Shown here piece after piece: positions 34,062 through 43,518 of a DNA stretch of 64,000 nucleotides. The position numbers and the translations under genes are program-made. The stretch comes from Flavobacteriales bacterium (GTDB lineage: Bacteria; Bacteroidota; Bacteroidia; Flavobacteriales_F; PHOS-HE28): contig JAGPDT010000007.1 of NCBI GenBank assembly GCA_018057455.1, positions 1 through 64,000 of the forward strand, given 5' to 3'. Within the stretch, counting starts at the first letter, position 1. Each line of letters starts with the position of its first letter. The notes below the pieces were generated by a model. That model was given only the letters and a program-made list of their open reading frames with translations, had not been told where the DNA came from and ran no database searches.

Positions 34062-36383
34062 ATGAAGAAAAAGCGCCTACAGCAAACTGATGTACTCTCC
34101 CAGCAGGCCGTACTGGCCTTGTTGTTGAATGCCGGACCTGCCGGGATCACAGCGCAGCAGCTCATGCTGAAGCTCGGGTTGGAAAAGCGGGAACGCGGCG
34201 CCCTGCAGGCCACCCTGGCCGGTCTGATCTCCAAAGGGAAAGCCGTGAGCAGCCCCCAGGGACGCTTTGCGGCGGTGACCCCGGCAGAAAAGGGTATGGA
34301 CAAGAAGTTGGCCGGGGAGGAGGCTACCCTGGAACTGATCGCCAGCGGGGCGGGTTTTGCCCGAATGGCCGATGGTGGGGAGGATGTCTTCATTCCCGAC
34401 CACGCCTTGGGCACGGCGTTGCACGGAGACCGGGTCCTCATCCGCGTCCAAAGCGGGCGTGGCCGTCCTGAAGGCAAGGTCCTCCAGGTGTTGGAGCGCC
34501 GCCGTACCCGCTTTGTGGGCAAAGTGGAGAAAAAGGGCCATCAATTCGTGCTCAACGCCGACGACCCGAAAATGAACCGCCCCTTGCTGATCGCGCCTGC
34601 CGATCTGCTGGGGGCCAACATGGGCGAGAAGGTGATCGCCGTAATGTCCCCATGGACCAACCCCGCGGAGATGCCCCGTTGCGCCGTGTTGCGCGTGCTG
34701 GGCAAGGCCGGTGTACATGAAGTGGAAATCCACGCCATCCTCGCGGAATTCGACCTGCCGGCAGAATTTCCCGCTGGTGTGGAAGAGGCTGCCGAGGCCA
34801 TCCCTTCCGGGATCAACAAGGCCGAGATCGCACAGCGGCGCGACCTAAGGGCCATCACCACCCTCACCATCGACCCGGAGGACGCCAAAGACCTGGACGA
34901 TGCCCTTAGTATTCGCAGGCTCGACAATGGAAACTGGGAAGTGGGCGTCCATATAGCCGATGTCAGCCACTATGTGCGCCCCGGAACCGTGGTGGACAAC
35001 GAGGCGGCTGCACGGGCCACCAGTGTGTACTTGGTTGACCGTGTGGTGCCCATGCTGCCCGAACGCCTCAGCAACAACCTGTGTTCGCTGAACCCCGACG
35101 AGGATAAACTCAGCTTCAGCGCAATCTTTGAAATGGACGCCCACGCCCGGATACGGGCCGAATGGTTCGGGCGCACCATCATGCGCAGCAACCGGCGTTT
35201 CGCGTATGCCCAGGCGCAATCCATCATCGACGGTGGTGAAGGTGAATACAAGACGGAAGTGCTCGCCCTGTATGAACTCTCGAAGGTCCTACGCAAGGAA
35301 CGCATGGAGAACGGGGCGCTCGAAGTAGGGGGCAACGAAGTGAAGTTCCGCCTCGATGATAAAGGCCGTCCGGTGGAGGTCTATGAAAAGGTGATGGGCC
35401 CTGCCAACTGGCTCATTGAGGAGTTCATGCTGCTGGCCAACAAGCAGGTGGCGGCGGCCATCAGCCGGCGGAAGAATGGCGCCCCCCCCTTTGTATACCG
35501 CATCCACGACCTGCCCGACCCCGAAAAGGTGCAGCAGTTGCGCATGCTCGCCAAAAGCTTCGGCCACGAACTGAAGACCGATGGGCGCCCGGAAGAGCTG
35601 CCCAAGGCCATCAATGCGTTGATGCGCCGGATCAAGGGCAGCGAGGAGGAGAACATCCTCAAGCAGCTCACCATACGGGCCATGAGCAAAGCCATCTACA
35701 GCACCGACAACATCGGCCATTATGGCCTGGCCTTCCGCGACTACACCCACTTCACCAGTCCCATACGCCGCTACCCTGACCTATTGGTGCATCGTGCCAT
35801 GGCGCACTACCTCGCCGGCGGAAAACCGCTGGACAAAAAGAAGCTCGAACTGAGCTGTGTGCATAGCTCACAAATGGAAAAACGCGCTGCCGATGCCGAG
35901 CGGGCCAGCATCAAGTTCAAACAGGCCGAATACCTGCTTGAACGGGTGGGGCGCACCTACACAGGCATCGTCAGCGGCCTTACCACCTGGGGGTTGTACG
36001 TGGAGCTGTCGGAGAACAAATGCGAAGGCATGATCGCCCTGCGCGACCTGCCCGGCGACCACTTCTCCTTCATCCAGGAGCTCTACACGGTGAAAGGCCA
36101 GCGCACCGGGCGCCGTTTCCGTTTGGGAGACGAACTGATTGTGATGGTACGGAGCGTGGACATGGAAAAGCGTACCGCGGACTTCTCCTTGGTTGAAGAA
36201 GACCGGCCGAATACGCCCGGTCCGCGACCATCGAAGGGGTTGTGGGATGAGGTGCGCCCCACCCCCGCCACCAATGGCCAGCACCATCGCAAGGGCTTCC
36301 GCAGCACGGCCAAGACCTCAACCCAAGGGGCTGGCATGAAGAAGAGCAGGAAGCAAAAGGGAGCCAAGGGGAAGAAGCGCTAG
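34062..36383 (+). CDS. rnr: Ribonuclease R
   Basis: A 773-residue RNB-family 3'-5' exoribonuclease that degrades structured RNA. A winged-helix-like N-terminus (about 10-70) is followed by cold-shock domains and the RNB catalytic domain. The catalytic aspartates sit in TIDPEDAKDLDDALSIR, and the tyrosine and later motifs include HFTSPIRRYPDLLVHR. An S1 domain (about 635-715) and a basic Lys/Arg-rich tail close the protein; this tail helps unwind RNA in known RNase R. It is divergent from prs. A run of eight C occurs at 35482-35489 inside the gene. Confidence 0.95.
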   Translation: MKKKRLQQTDVLSQQAVLALLLNAGPAGITAQQLMLKLGLEKRERGALQATLAGLISKGKAVSSPQGRFAAVTPAEKGMDKKLAGEEATLELIASGAGFARMADGGEDVFIPDHALGTALHGDRVLIRVQSGRGRPEGKVLQVLERRRTRFVGKVEKKGHQFVLNADDPKMNRPLLIAPADLLGANMGEKVIAVMSPWTNPAEMPRCAVLRVLGKAGVHEVEIHAILAEFDLPAEFPAGVEEAAEAIPSGINKAEIAQRRDLRAITTLTIDPEDAKDLDDALSIRRLDNGNWEVGVHIADVSHYVRPGTVVDNEAAARATSVYLVDRVVPMLPERLSNNLCSLNPDEDKLSFSAIFEMDAHARIRAEWFGRTIMRSNRRFAYAQAQSIIDGGEGEYKTEVLALYELSKVLRKERMENGALEVGGNEVKFRLDDKGRPVEVYEKVMGPANWLIEEFMLLANKQVAAAISRRKNGAPPFVYRIHDLPDPEKVQQLRMLAKSFGHELKTDGRPEELPKAINALMRRIKGSEEENILKQLTIRAMSKAIYSTDNIGHYGLAFRDYTHFTSPIRRYPDLLVHRAMAHYLAGGKPLDKKKLELSCVHSSQMEKRAADAERASIKFKQAEYLLERVGRTYTGIVSGLTTWGLYVELSENKCEGMIALRDLPGDHFSFIQELYTVKGQRTGRRFRLGDELIVMVRSVDMEKRTADFSLVEEDRPNTPGPRPSKGLWDEVRPTPATNGQHHRKGFRSTAKTSTQGAGMKKSRKQKGAKGKKR

Positions 36384-36449
36384 TTACAGAACACGGCCAC
36401 CGGGTTAGCGGGCATGGAAGAATGTAAACTTGCGTTCCAACTCCACACC

Positions 36450-37253
36450 ATGCGCCTCGCGTTGTTCACCTTGTTGTTTTCCCTGGCAGGCCATGTATCC
36501 GGGCAGCATCCGTTGTGCATGGGCGAGGTGCACGCACTGCATTCCGCCATCCTTGCCGAGGAACGCATCCTGAACATTGTCCTGCCACCCGGATATGCCG
36601 CGAACGATACCGCACGGTATCCGGTGATCTTCCTCTTGGACGGCTCTGCGGACGAGGATTTCATGCACGTGGCCGGGGCGCTGCAATTCGCCACCATGGA
36701 TTGGATCGCATGGCAACAGCCCAGCATACTGGTGGGCATTGCCAACACGGACCGCAAACGCGACCTCACCTTCCCTACCAGCATCGCCAAAGACAAGGAA
36801 CAATTTCCCACAACGGGGGGATCGGCCGATTTCAGGCGTTTCCTGGGCCAAGAATTGATCCCCTTTGTGGACGATCACTTTCGCACCCGCCCCGACAGGT
36901 TGTTGATCGGCCAATCACTTGGCGGCTTGCTGGCTGCAGAAGTGCTGCTGGTGCAACCCGCCCTGTTCCAACGTTACCTCATCGTCAGTCCCAGCCTGTG
37001 GTGGGACAACGGTTCCTTGCTGGAGCGGAGCGCCGGGTCCCTGTGGAAACCAGGCACGGCTCCCGCGCAAGTGTTCATTGCCGTGGGGCGGGAGGGGCGC
37101 GAAATGGTGCGTTATGCCAAGCAGCTTCATGCGTTGGTGGCGCGTAGCAAGGCCACACGCACCAAGTTCCAATACCTGCACGACTTCAACCACGCCAACA
37201 TCCTGCACCAAGCCGTAATGGACGGCTTCCGATGGATGGGAACAAGCCCATGA
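36450..37253 (+). CDS. Secreted alpha/beta-hydrolase, putative esterase
   Basis: A 267-residue exported hydrolase of the esterase D/IroE-like type (PF00756 style). The signal peptide is LALFTLLFSLAGHVSGQ. The nucleophile elbow is GQSLGG, followed by the strand YLIVSPSLWWDN, and the catalytic His is probably in HDFNHANILHQ. Relatives cleave siderophore esters, S-formylglutathione or polyol esters, and the substrate here is unknown. The start at 36450 is preferred; a near-match -7 TAAACTTG lies at 36425-36432. Confidence 0.82.
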   Translation: MRLALFTLLFSLAGHVSGQHPLCMGEVHALHSAILAEERILNIVLPPGYAANDTARYPVIFLLDGSADEDFMHVAGALQFATMDWIAWQQPSILVGIANTDRKRDLTFPTSIAKDKEQFPTTGGSADFRRFLGQELIPFVDDHFRTRPDRLLIGQSLGGLLAAEVLLVQPALFQRYLIVSPSLWWDNGSLLERSAGSLWKPGTAPAQVFIAVGREGREMVRYAKQLHALVARSKATRTKFQYLHDFNHANILHQAVMDGFRWMGTSP

Positions 37254-37317
37254 AGCCGCATCGGCATGAAGAAAAGCGCTCAAACGCGCCTTCCTCCGGA
37301 GGTCCACCGTGGTGGGG

Positions 37318-38073
37318 TCACACTAAATTCAAACGCTTGGCAAGGTCGTCCTTGTAACTGCCACCAACAGGGATGATCTTCTTGTCGTTCTCCAAGATCA
37401 GGTTGGTCTGTTCTATCGCGGTGATCTTGTCGATCCGGACGATGAACGACCGGTGCACCCGCATGAAGTCGCTCTCGGGAAGTTTGGCCTCAATGTCCTT
37501 CATGGTGCTGTGGATGGTATAACGCGTGTTCAACGTATTGATCACCACGTAATCCTTCAACGCCTCGATGTAGTAGATGTCGCTGGTGCGCAGCTTCACC
37601 ATGCGGCTGTTGCTCTTCACGAAAAGAATCTCCTTGTTGTTGCCCTGTCCTTCCACCAAGTTGAACAACAGGTCTCGTTCCTTCAACACCTCGGCCTCCT
37701 TCTTGTGCTTGTAAAGGGCCATTTCAATGGTGGTATGGATGTCGATCTCCTTGAAAGGCTTGATGATGTAGCCGTAGGGCTGGGTTACTTTGGCTTTGTT
37801 CAAGGTGCTCTCATCGGCATAGGCCGTGAGGAAGATCACCGGGATGTTGGCCTCGGCACGGATCCTGGTGGCTGCTTCAATCCCGCTCATCTCCCCCTTG
37901 AGCATGATGTCCATCAGGATGATGTCCGGCTTGTGCTCCAAGGCCAAGGTCACAGCGTTTTCGCCCGTGGCCGCTGCGCCCACCACATGGTAGCCCAACT
38001 TCTTCAGACTCTGCTGGATGTCCTTGCTGACGATGCTCTCGTCCTCTACCACCAATACGTTGGTCTGCGCCAT
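37318..38073 (-). CDS. LytTR-type response regulator
   Basis: A 251-residue regulator. The receiver domain (about 4-118) has acidic residues at 10-12, the phosphoryl-acceptor Asp55 (IILMDIML) and the conserved Lys in YIIKPF. The LytTR DNA-binding domain (about 150-248) contains DIYYIEALKDYVVI and MRVHRSFIV. It begins ten bases after the stop of the six-PAS kinase gene, with the same direction, so the pair should form one two-component system. Confidence 0.93.
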   Translation of the reverse strand: MAQTNVLVVEDESIVSKDIQQSLKKLGYHVVGAAATGENAVTLALEHKPDIILMDIMLKGEMSGIEAATRIRAEANIPVIFLTAYADESTLNKAKVTQPYGYIIKPFKEIDIHTTIEMALYKHKKEAEVLKERDLLFNLVEGQGNNKEILFVKSNSRMVKLRTSDIYYIEALKDYVVINTLNTRYTIHSTMKDIEAKLPESDFMRVHRSFIVRIDKITAIEQTNLILENDKKIIPVGGSYKDDLAKRLNLV

Positions 38074-38082
38074 GGTCGGTTC

Positions 38083-41000
38083 TCAACTACGTTCAAAAGT
38101 AATCAAATATGAGGTACCCGGTTCGCCATTCCCACTAAGCCTTGTGGCGCTTCCGTCCAGTTGTTGGATAAGCAGTTCCACCAGCTCCATGCCCAGTCCC
38201 CGGTCCTGTTCCTCCCGGTATACGGCAGGGAATCCGGTTCCGTTGTCCTCCAAGGTGATGCGCACGGTGTTCCGCTCGCTGCGCATGGTAATGCCCACCA
38301 CGCCTTCCTTGTCACCAGGGAACGCATGTTTCAGGGCATTGCTGATCAGTTCATTGAGCACCAGACCGCAGGGTATCGCCTTGTCCAGGTCCAACATCAA
38401 CGGCTCCAGGTCGGTGTTCAGCTGCACCCGCCCATACAAGGAGTAGCTCATCACCAGGTTGCTGCACAGCCCTTTGATGTACTGGGCCAAGTCCACTTGT
38501 GCGAAGTTCTTGCTCTGATAGAGGCTTTCATGGATGAAGGCCATGCTGCGGATCCGGTTCTGCGATTCCTGCAACAGCGCGAAGATGCGCGGGTCTTCAG
38601 CCATATGCGCGCGTTGCAGGCTGAAGATGCTGCTGATGATCTGCAAATTGTTCTTTACACGGTGGTGCACCTCCTTGAGCAGGACCTCTTTTTCCCTGAG
38701 GTTGTCCACCATTTCCCGTTCGGCGTTCTTCTTCCCGGTGATGTCATGGGCCATGCACGTCACCTCGTTGATCCCGCCATTGGCCTGGATCGGCCCCATG
38801 AACAGCTCCAGCCACATGCTTGCCCCGGTGGGCGAAACCAGAAGCTTCTCTATGCGCTGTGGCTTGCCGTCAAAACAATCCCGGTACATCCGGAACCACT
38901 CTTGGTCCTCTTCCTGTGTGACCATGTGTTTGAAGGTATCCTGGATGTTGTCGCCCACACCCAGGTCCCCACCGTAGAGCAGCTTTGCAACTTGGCTGAA
39001 AAACCGGTTGCAGGAAGTGATCCGCAGGTCCTTGTCCACACTCCACAACAGCACATCCACACTGTTGTCGAAGATGGCGTTGAGCTTGGCCGATTGCTCT
39101 CTTGCGAGCGCTTCCGCTGCACGCTCTGCCGTGATCTCATGCCCGATGCCGAAGACTTCTTGTACGCCGCCATGCGAGTCCATTACCGGGCTGAGGTAGA
39201 TCTCATTGCACACCCGGTTCCCCTCCAAGTCGGTCAAATCCGTCTCAAACCGTACCACCTTGCCTGAAAATGCCTCGTCATACTTTTCCTTCCAAAAATC
39301 GTGGTAATGGGCAGTCGCAAAGAGTTCACGTGGTTTGCCCGGATCGGTATTGATATGGGGTACCTTGCCATGCAACCGCAGGATCATGTCCTGGTAGCCC
39401 TTGTTGAAACTCGTCAGCGCGATGCGCCTGTCCACCGTCCAGAACATATGGGCGCTGCTATCGAACAGGGCTTTCTCCTTGGCGGCGTGCTTGAGTAATT
39501 TCTCCTGGGCGGCATGGCTCTCGGTAATATCCCTGAAGATGCTGCGGGCCAAGATCATTCGGCCATTTTCCTCCCGCACCGTGGAGGACCCTTCGAAAAG
39601 CCTGATCTGGCCGTCGCGGGTCAGAAAGGTGCTTCTCCAGGGGGTATTGACCGTACCGCTTCGCTCCCCGGCCAGCCACTTACGTGCGGTTTGCCGGGTA
39701 CTTTCCTCGGCCAGTATATCCGTTACGCTTAGTTGTTGGATCTCTTGCTCCGTATAGCCCAATACCCGCTTCCATGCATTGTTGGTGAACAGGAACTTGC
39801 CGTCGCCATCCACGCTATGGATCAAGTCATTGGCATTGTCCACCAAGTCCCGGTAGCGTTCTTCGCTTTCGCGCATGGCCTCCCGGTCCCGTTTGGCTTG
39901 GGTCACATCCCGGCTTACGCCCATGCTGCCCAGTAGTGTGCCTTCTTCGTCCATCAACCGGGATGCCGCCAAGAAACTGGTAAATACCCTGCCCTCCTTG
40001 GTGATGTTGCGCACTTCGCCGGCAAAGGCGCCGTAACGTGTCAACTCTTGCTGCACCCGGTCGAATTCTCCCTCATCGGCATAGAGGAGCTTTGCACACC
40101 TGCCCAGGACCTCTTCCGTCTCAAAACCGAACTTGATCGTGGCCGCAGGGTTGAACTCGGTGATGTTGTTCTTCCTGTCCACGGCCACGATCATATCCAA
40201 CGAACTATCGATCAGGCTCTTGGCCAACCGCCTGCTTTGCATCAATGCCTCGTGGGTGCGCCGGTTTTCATCGATCACGGCACGCAGTTTGGCGTTCCCT
40301 TCTTCCGCCATGGTGGCCCGCATGCGCTCCTCCATCAGGCTGCGCTCGGCCTCCACGTCCTGCAGGGTCAACTGAATGGCCGGGCGGTTCATATGGCGCG
40401 TGGCGCCACCATGCACCAGCAAGTGCCGGGGCTCCATCCCTGGCCAGCACGTCAAGGTTCGTATTGCTACGGGCTTTTCTCCTTGTTCCACCTGCCGCAG
40501 CCATGTCATGAAAGGTCCGGGACCTCTTCCTCCAACGGCATCCAGGAATTCCGCTCCTGGTTTCAAACCGATCCCCACCAACATTTCCGCGGCAGGGTTG
40601 GCATACACTACCCTCCCGTTCTGCAATACGACCATGCCATCTCGAAGCTGCTCGGCCAATTGCCGGTAGTTGTTCGCCAATGCGCGTTGTTCCAGTTCCG
40701 ATTGGCGCAAGGAGGTGATATCGAAGATGGCTCCTTCAATGATCGAGGCGCGGCCCGCTGTCTCCCGCAGGATCACCTTCTCCAGCACATGCAGGGGGCG
40801 GCCACTGCGGTGCTTCAGCAAGATCTCGTAGTCATTCAGTTGCTTTTTCTGCAACAGGTCTTCCAAGTATTGCTGCCTTTCATGCAGGTCGAAATACAAC
40901 TTTTCCACCGGCACCGCCATCAGTTCCTCGCGTGAAGCGTAGCCTAATAGACGCGCCAAGGCCAGGTTGCAATCCAACATCCGCCCGGTCACGCTGGTCC

Positions 41001-41118
41001 GGAACAGGCCCAACAGGCCGCTGCTGAACAGGTCATCATATTGGTCCATTCCACCGCTCACCATCGGGTCCTTTTCAAGGCCTGGTTGGTCATTTGTGCG
41101 GTTTACAGCTTCCGGCAT
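38083..41118 (-). CDS. Soluble six-PAS histidine kinase (HisKA_2 type)
   Basis: A 1011-residue kinase with no membrane helix. Six PAS-like modules follow each other from about residue 25 to 790, with recurring ends such as GAIFDITSLRQ, GVSRDVTQAKRD, SIFRDITESHAAQ and GIGHEITAERAAE. The phosphoacceptor is in VHHRVKNNLQ (near 817), the HisKA_2 signature, and the ATPase domain has NELISNALKHAF, DNGTGF and RGLGMELVELL. Several PAS modules could bind haem, flavin or small ligands; none can be assigned. It is paired with the LytTR regulator downstream. The start could be 41118 or an ATG up to 23 codons further on. Confidence 0.92.
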   Translation of the reverse strand: MPEAVNRTNDQPGLEKDPMVSGGMDQYDDLFSSGLLGLFRTSVTGRMLDCNLALARLLGYASREELMAVPVEKLYFDLHERQQYLEDLLQKKQLNDYEILLKHRSGRPLHVLEKVILRETAGRASIIEGAIFDITSLRQSELEQRALANNYRQLAEQLRDGMVVLQNGRVVYANPAAEMLVGIGLKPGAEFLDAVGGRGPGPFMTWLRQVEQGEKPVAIRTLTCWPGMEPRHLLVHGGATRHMNRPAIQLTLQDVEAERSLMEERMRATMAEEGNAKLRAVIDENRRTHEALMQSRRLAKSLIDSSLDMIVAVDRKNNITEFNPAATIKFGFETEEVLGRCAKLLYADEGEFDRVQQELTRYGAFAGEVRNITKEGRVFTSFLAASRLMDEEGTLLGSMGVSRDVTQAKRDREAMRESEERYRDLVDNANDLIHSVDGDGKFLFTNNAWKRVLGYTEQEIQQLSVTDILAEESTRQTARKWLAGERSGTVNTPWRSTFLTRDGQIRLFEGSSTVREENGRMILARSIFRDITESHAAQEKLLKHAAKEKALFDSSAHMFWTVDRRIALTSFNKGYQDMILRLHGKVPHINTDPGKPRELFATAHYHDFWKEKYDEAFSGKVVRFETDLTDLEGNRVCNEIYLSPVMDSHGGVQEVFGIGHEITAERAAEALAREQSAKLNAIFDNSVDVLLWSVDKDLRITSCNRFFSQVAKLLYGGDLGVGDNIQDTFKHMVTQEEDQEWFRMYRDCFDGKPQRIEKLLVSPTGASMWLELFMGPIQANGGINEVTCMAHDITGKKNAEREMVDNLREKEVLLKEVHHRVKNNLQIISSIFSLQRAHMAEDPRIFALLQESQNRIRSMAFIHESLYQSKNFAQVDLAQYIKGLCSNLVMSYSLYGRVQLNTDLEPLMLDLDKAIPCGLVLNELISNALKHAFPGDKEGVVGITMRSERNTVRITLEDNGTGFPAVYREEQDRGLGMELVELLIQQLDGSATRLSGNGEPGTSYLITFERS

Positions 41119-41140
41119 ATGGTGTGGGATGACTATCGGT

Positions 41141-42649
41141 TCAAGGGGTGAAGCTGGTCGGCAAGTAAGGTGGCGGCAACCTCTCTTCGTTCAATTTCAT
41201 TTCGCTGCCATCCTTGTAACGGATCGTTAGCTGGAGCGTTCCATTCTCATCGAAATGGTTGAAATCCCCTTGTTCCAAACCCGCGGTGTACTTCCCTTCC
41301 AACTTCAGCCTCCCATTGGGCCAGTACCATTTGTGCCGCCCGTTCCGCTCACCGGCCACATAGGTTCCGCTGAAGTACTTCCGGCCGTTGTCATAGGTGC
41401 TGGTCCATGGACCATCCCGCAGACCATCCTTATAAGCGCCCTTGTCCGTGTGGCCACCTATGTGGTAGGTCCAAGCGCCATCCTTCAAGCCATCGATGTA
41501 TTTGCCCTCCACGATCACGGACCCATCCGGTTCCAATTCCACTGAGGCCCCATCCTCCTTGCCTTTGCGGTAATATTCTTCCCGGTGCAGTTCTCCGGTG
41601 GTGTAGTACCATTTCCACTCCCCTTGGGGCAATCCGTCGCGGTAGGTTCCTTTCTGTTCCACCTCTCCCATGCGGTGGTAAAAAGTCCATGGGCCGTCCT
41701 TCTTGCCATTCAGGTAAGTGCCTTCCGCCCGTTTCTCACCCGTACCATAGTACTCCGTCCAAGAGCCGTTCATGGCTCCGGCCTCGCTGAGCGGGCCTGA
41801 ACCCACCAGGATCGATCCCCGGTAGATGGCCGCGTCCATAGGAATACCTCCTTCACTGAAATTGCGGAACAATCCCTCCTTGCGCCCATCCCGTGCGTAA
41901 CTCCCAATACTGGCCACCCCCCCATTGGCATGGTAGGTGTTCCTGATGTCCAGCAGCATGGTCTCCTGGGCATCGGCGAGCAAGGAATCCCCATCATACT
42001 TGTTCAATTCCAACAGGTTGCCTTGTTTGTCATAGTACTTGAACAAGCCTTGCCTACGGTCGTCCACATACCGGCCCTCCCATTGTAGCCTTCCCGATGG
42101 ATAGTACCCTTGCCATGGCCCTTGGCGAAGGCCATTTCCGTCATACCGGTTGATTTCTTGCCGCCGCTGCAACACACCGGCCCGCCATTCCGTAATGGTG
42201 ATCGGGCGGCCATCCTCGGCATACCCATAAGCCTTCCCTTCCTCCCTGCCCTCCTTGAAGGAGACCTGGCTCTCTACTTTCCCATTCGCGTGGAATGTCC
42301 GGCTTAAGCCATCCCTCATGTCATTCTCATACTGCTCCTCGCCTACTAATGCACCATCCGCTCCAAACTTCCGGGAAGGCCCGTTCTTTTTACCCATGGC
42401 ATACGCAATGGTGTTGGTCAACGCACCAGCCGGATCATAAAAGGACCAAGTACCGGTGAGCTCGAAATGCAGGCGGTCACCTTCGCTCTTCAAGGTACCG
42501 TCCGGGTAATAGGTCCTCCAGCGGCCCTCGGGCTTGCCGTCCACCAGGTATCCCTCACTGCTGACCTGTCCATCGGGATAAAGGTACTGTTTCAGCATGC
42601 CTTCGCTCTGTGCCCAAGCATGGCCAACACACACGATGCATAGTATCAT
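41141..42649 (-). CDS. Secreted MORN-repeat protein
   Basis: A 502-residue exported protein made almost wholly of about 20 MORN-type repeats of 20-24 residues, each like DGLRQGPWQGYYPSGRLQWEG. The signal peptide is MILCIVCVGHAWAQ. The tandem repeats should form an elongated beta-hairpin ribbon. Related Bacteroidota proteins are labelled YwqK-like, but that link to antitoxins is weak and I do not accept it. It lies 22 bases upstream of the six-PAS kinase gene in the same direction, so it may be its input or partner. Confidence 0.85.
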   Translation of the reverse strand: MILCIVCVGHAWAQSEGMLKQYLYPDGQVSSEGYLVDGKPEGRWRTYYPDGTLKSEGDRLHFELTGTWSFYDPAGALTNTIAYAMGKKNGPSRKFGADGALVGEEQYENDMRDGLSRTFHANGKVESQVSFKEGREEGKAYGYAEDGRPITITEWRAGVLQRRQEINRYDGNGLRQGPWQGYYPSGRLQWEGRYVDDRRQGLFKYYDKQGNLLELNKYDGDSLLADAQETMLLDIRNTYHANGGVASIGSYARDGRKEGLFRNFSEGGIPMDAAIYRGSILVGSGPLSEAGAMNGSWTEYYGTGEKRAEGTYLNGKKDGPWTFYHRMGEVEQKGTYRDGLPQGEWKWYYTTGELHREEYYRKGKEDGASVELEPDGSVIVEGKYIDGLKDGAWTYHIGGHTDKGAYKDGLRDGPWTSTYDNGRKYFSGTYVAGERNGRHKWYWPNGRLKLEGKYTAGLEQGDFNHFDENGTLQLTIRYKDGSEMKLNEERLPPPYLPTSFTP

Positions 42650-43019
42650 CAATACTTCTTTTAAAAGATGATGATATAGTATAGGGTGTTGATGGTGTTG
42701 ATCAACGGTGCGGGGCGAAGGGGCCATGCGGGGTTCCGAAAATTCTTCAACAGGGTTTCAACGGGAGGGTTGAACGGCTGGTATCCAAGCCTGCGTGAAG
42801 ATACGGGCCATTCGCGGGTGTCGGGCCAACGATCGTGCAAAAGGCGCGCCACGGCTCTTGTGGATGGAATGTGCGGATCGGGAAGCGGTCCGGGATCGTT
42901 GGTTGGCTGTGGGTAACATGTGATGGGCGATTCTTGCTTTCCACCAAGATCCGTATATGCGGAGTTGGGTGCCAAAGTCCTTGAAATAGTGATGGAAAGT
43001 TGTACACGGGATAACTCGG

Positions 43020-43028
43020 TTATCCACA
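43020..43028 (+). promoter_or_regulatory. DnaA box
   Basis: TTATCCACA, an exact match to the high-affinity DnaA consensus, in an intergenic region and paired with an inverted half (TTATCCCGT on the other strand at 43014-43006). Confidence 0.5.
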
Positions 43029-43059
43029 CTTTCGATGTTCGATCCCGCTTCCTGCCGTG

Positions 43060-43067
43060 TATCTTTG
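43060..43067 (+). promoter_or_regulatory. Promoter -7 element for rpiB
   Basis: TATCTTTG, exact consensus. A TTC in place of TTG lies 19 bases upstream (43038-43040). Only four bases separate it from the ATG at 43072, suggesting a leaderless mRNA. Confidence 0.6.
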
Positions 43068-43071
43068 GAGC

Positions 43072-43500
43072 ATGCGCATCGCCATAGGTAGTGACCACGC
43101 GGGTTTCCGGTTGAAGGAACAAGTGATCGGGCACTTGACTGCCAAAGGGATTCAAGTGGAGGACAAGGGCACCCTTAGTGAAGAAAGCACGGACTACCCC
43201 GGGTATGCGCACGCCGTGGCCCGTTCCGTGCTTGGAGGGGACGCTGATCTGGGAATTGTGGTGTGTGGCAGCGGTAACGGAGTGAACATTACCGCCAACA
43301 AGCATGCCGGTATCCGTTCAGCCTTGGCTTGGTTGCCTGAGGTGGCGGCTCTGGCGCGGCAGCACAATGATGCCAATGTGCTTGCCTTGCCTGCCAGGTA
43401 CCTCAATGAGCAGGCAGCCAAGGCCATCGTGGATGCCTTTTTGGAGGCCGGCTTCGAAGGGGGCAGGCACCAACGCAGGGTGTCAGCCATCGAATGTTGA
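43072..43500 (+). CDS. rpiB: Ribose-5-phosphate isomerase B
   Basis: Interconverts ribulose 5-phosphate and ribose 5-phosphate, 142 residues. RpiB landmarks are intact: GSDHAGFRLKE at the N-terminus, the anion-binding and catalytic-Cys loop VVCGSGNGVNITANK, and RQHNDANVLALPARY. The start is fixed by the -7 box four bases upstream. It may be co-transcribed with the M28 peptidase that begins 18 bases later. RpiB supplies substrate for Prs, encoded 9 kb away. Confidence 0.96.
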   Translation: MRIAIGSDHAGFRLKEQVIGHLTAKGIQVEDKGTLSEESTDYPGYAHAVARSVLGGDADLGIVVCGSGNGVNITANKHAGIRSALAWLPEVAALARQHNDANVLALPARYLNEQAAKAIVDAFLEAGFEGGRHQRRVSAIEC

Positions 43501-43518
43501 GTTAAGCATACCCCCACC

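Larger units (their letters stand above)
42650..43071. other. Candidate replication origin region / rpiB upstream region
   Basis: A 422-bp gene-free stretch. It contains a perfect DnaA box TTATCCACA (43020-43028) forming the right arm of an inverted repeat GGATAAC-TCG-GTTATCC (43009-43025). A one-mismatch box lies on the other strand (42908-42916), a small AT-rich block at 42648-42690 and a palindrome GTTGATCAAC at 42697-42706. It also has several GATC sites. Three parS sites lie 6-8 kb to the right. The alternative is a regulatory site for rpiB, whose -7 box is at 43060. Open frames on the reverse strand here are not genes. Confidence 0.4.

Noticed and set aside
33926-34522. N-terminal extension of Prs by about 200 codons
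   Set aside because: It runs through the prs promoter and antisense to rnr; the normal Prs N-terminus starts at 33925.
41141-42649. YwqK-like antitoxin label for the MORN protein
   Set aside because: No toxin partner; the protein is secreted and much larger than toxin-antitoxin components, so the label rests only on the repeat type.
42661-43305. 214-codon reverse frame across the rpiB upstream gap
   Set aside because: It covers the rpiB promoter and the start of rpiB on the other strand and has no recognisable features.
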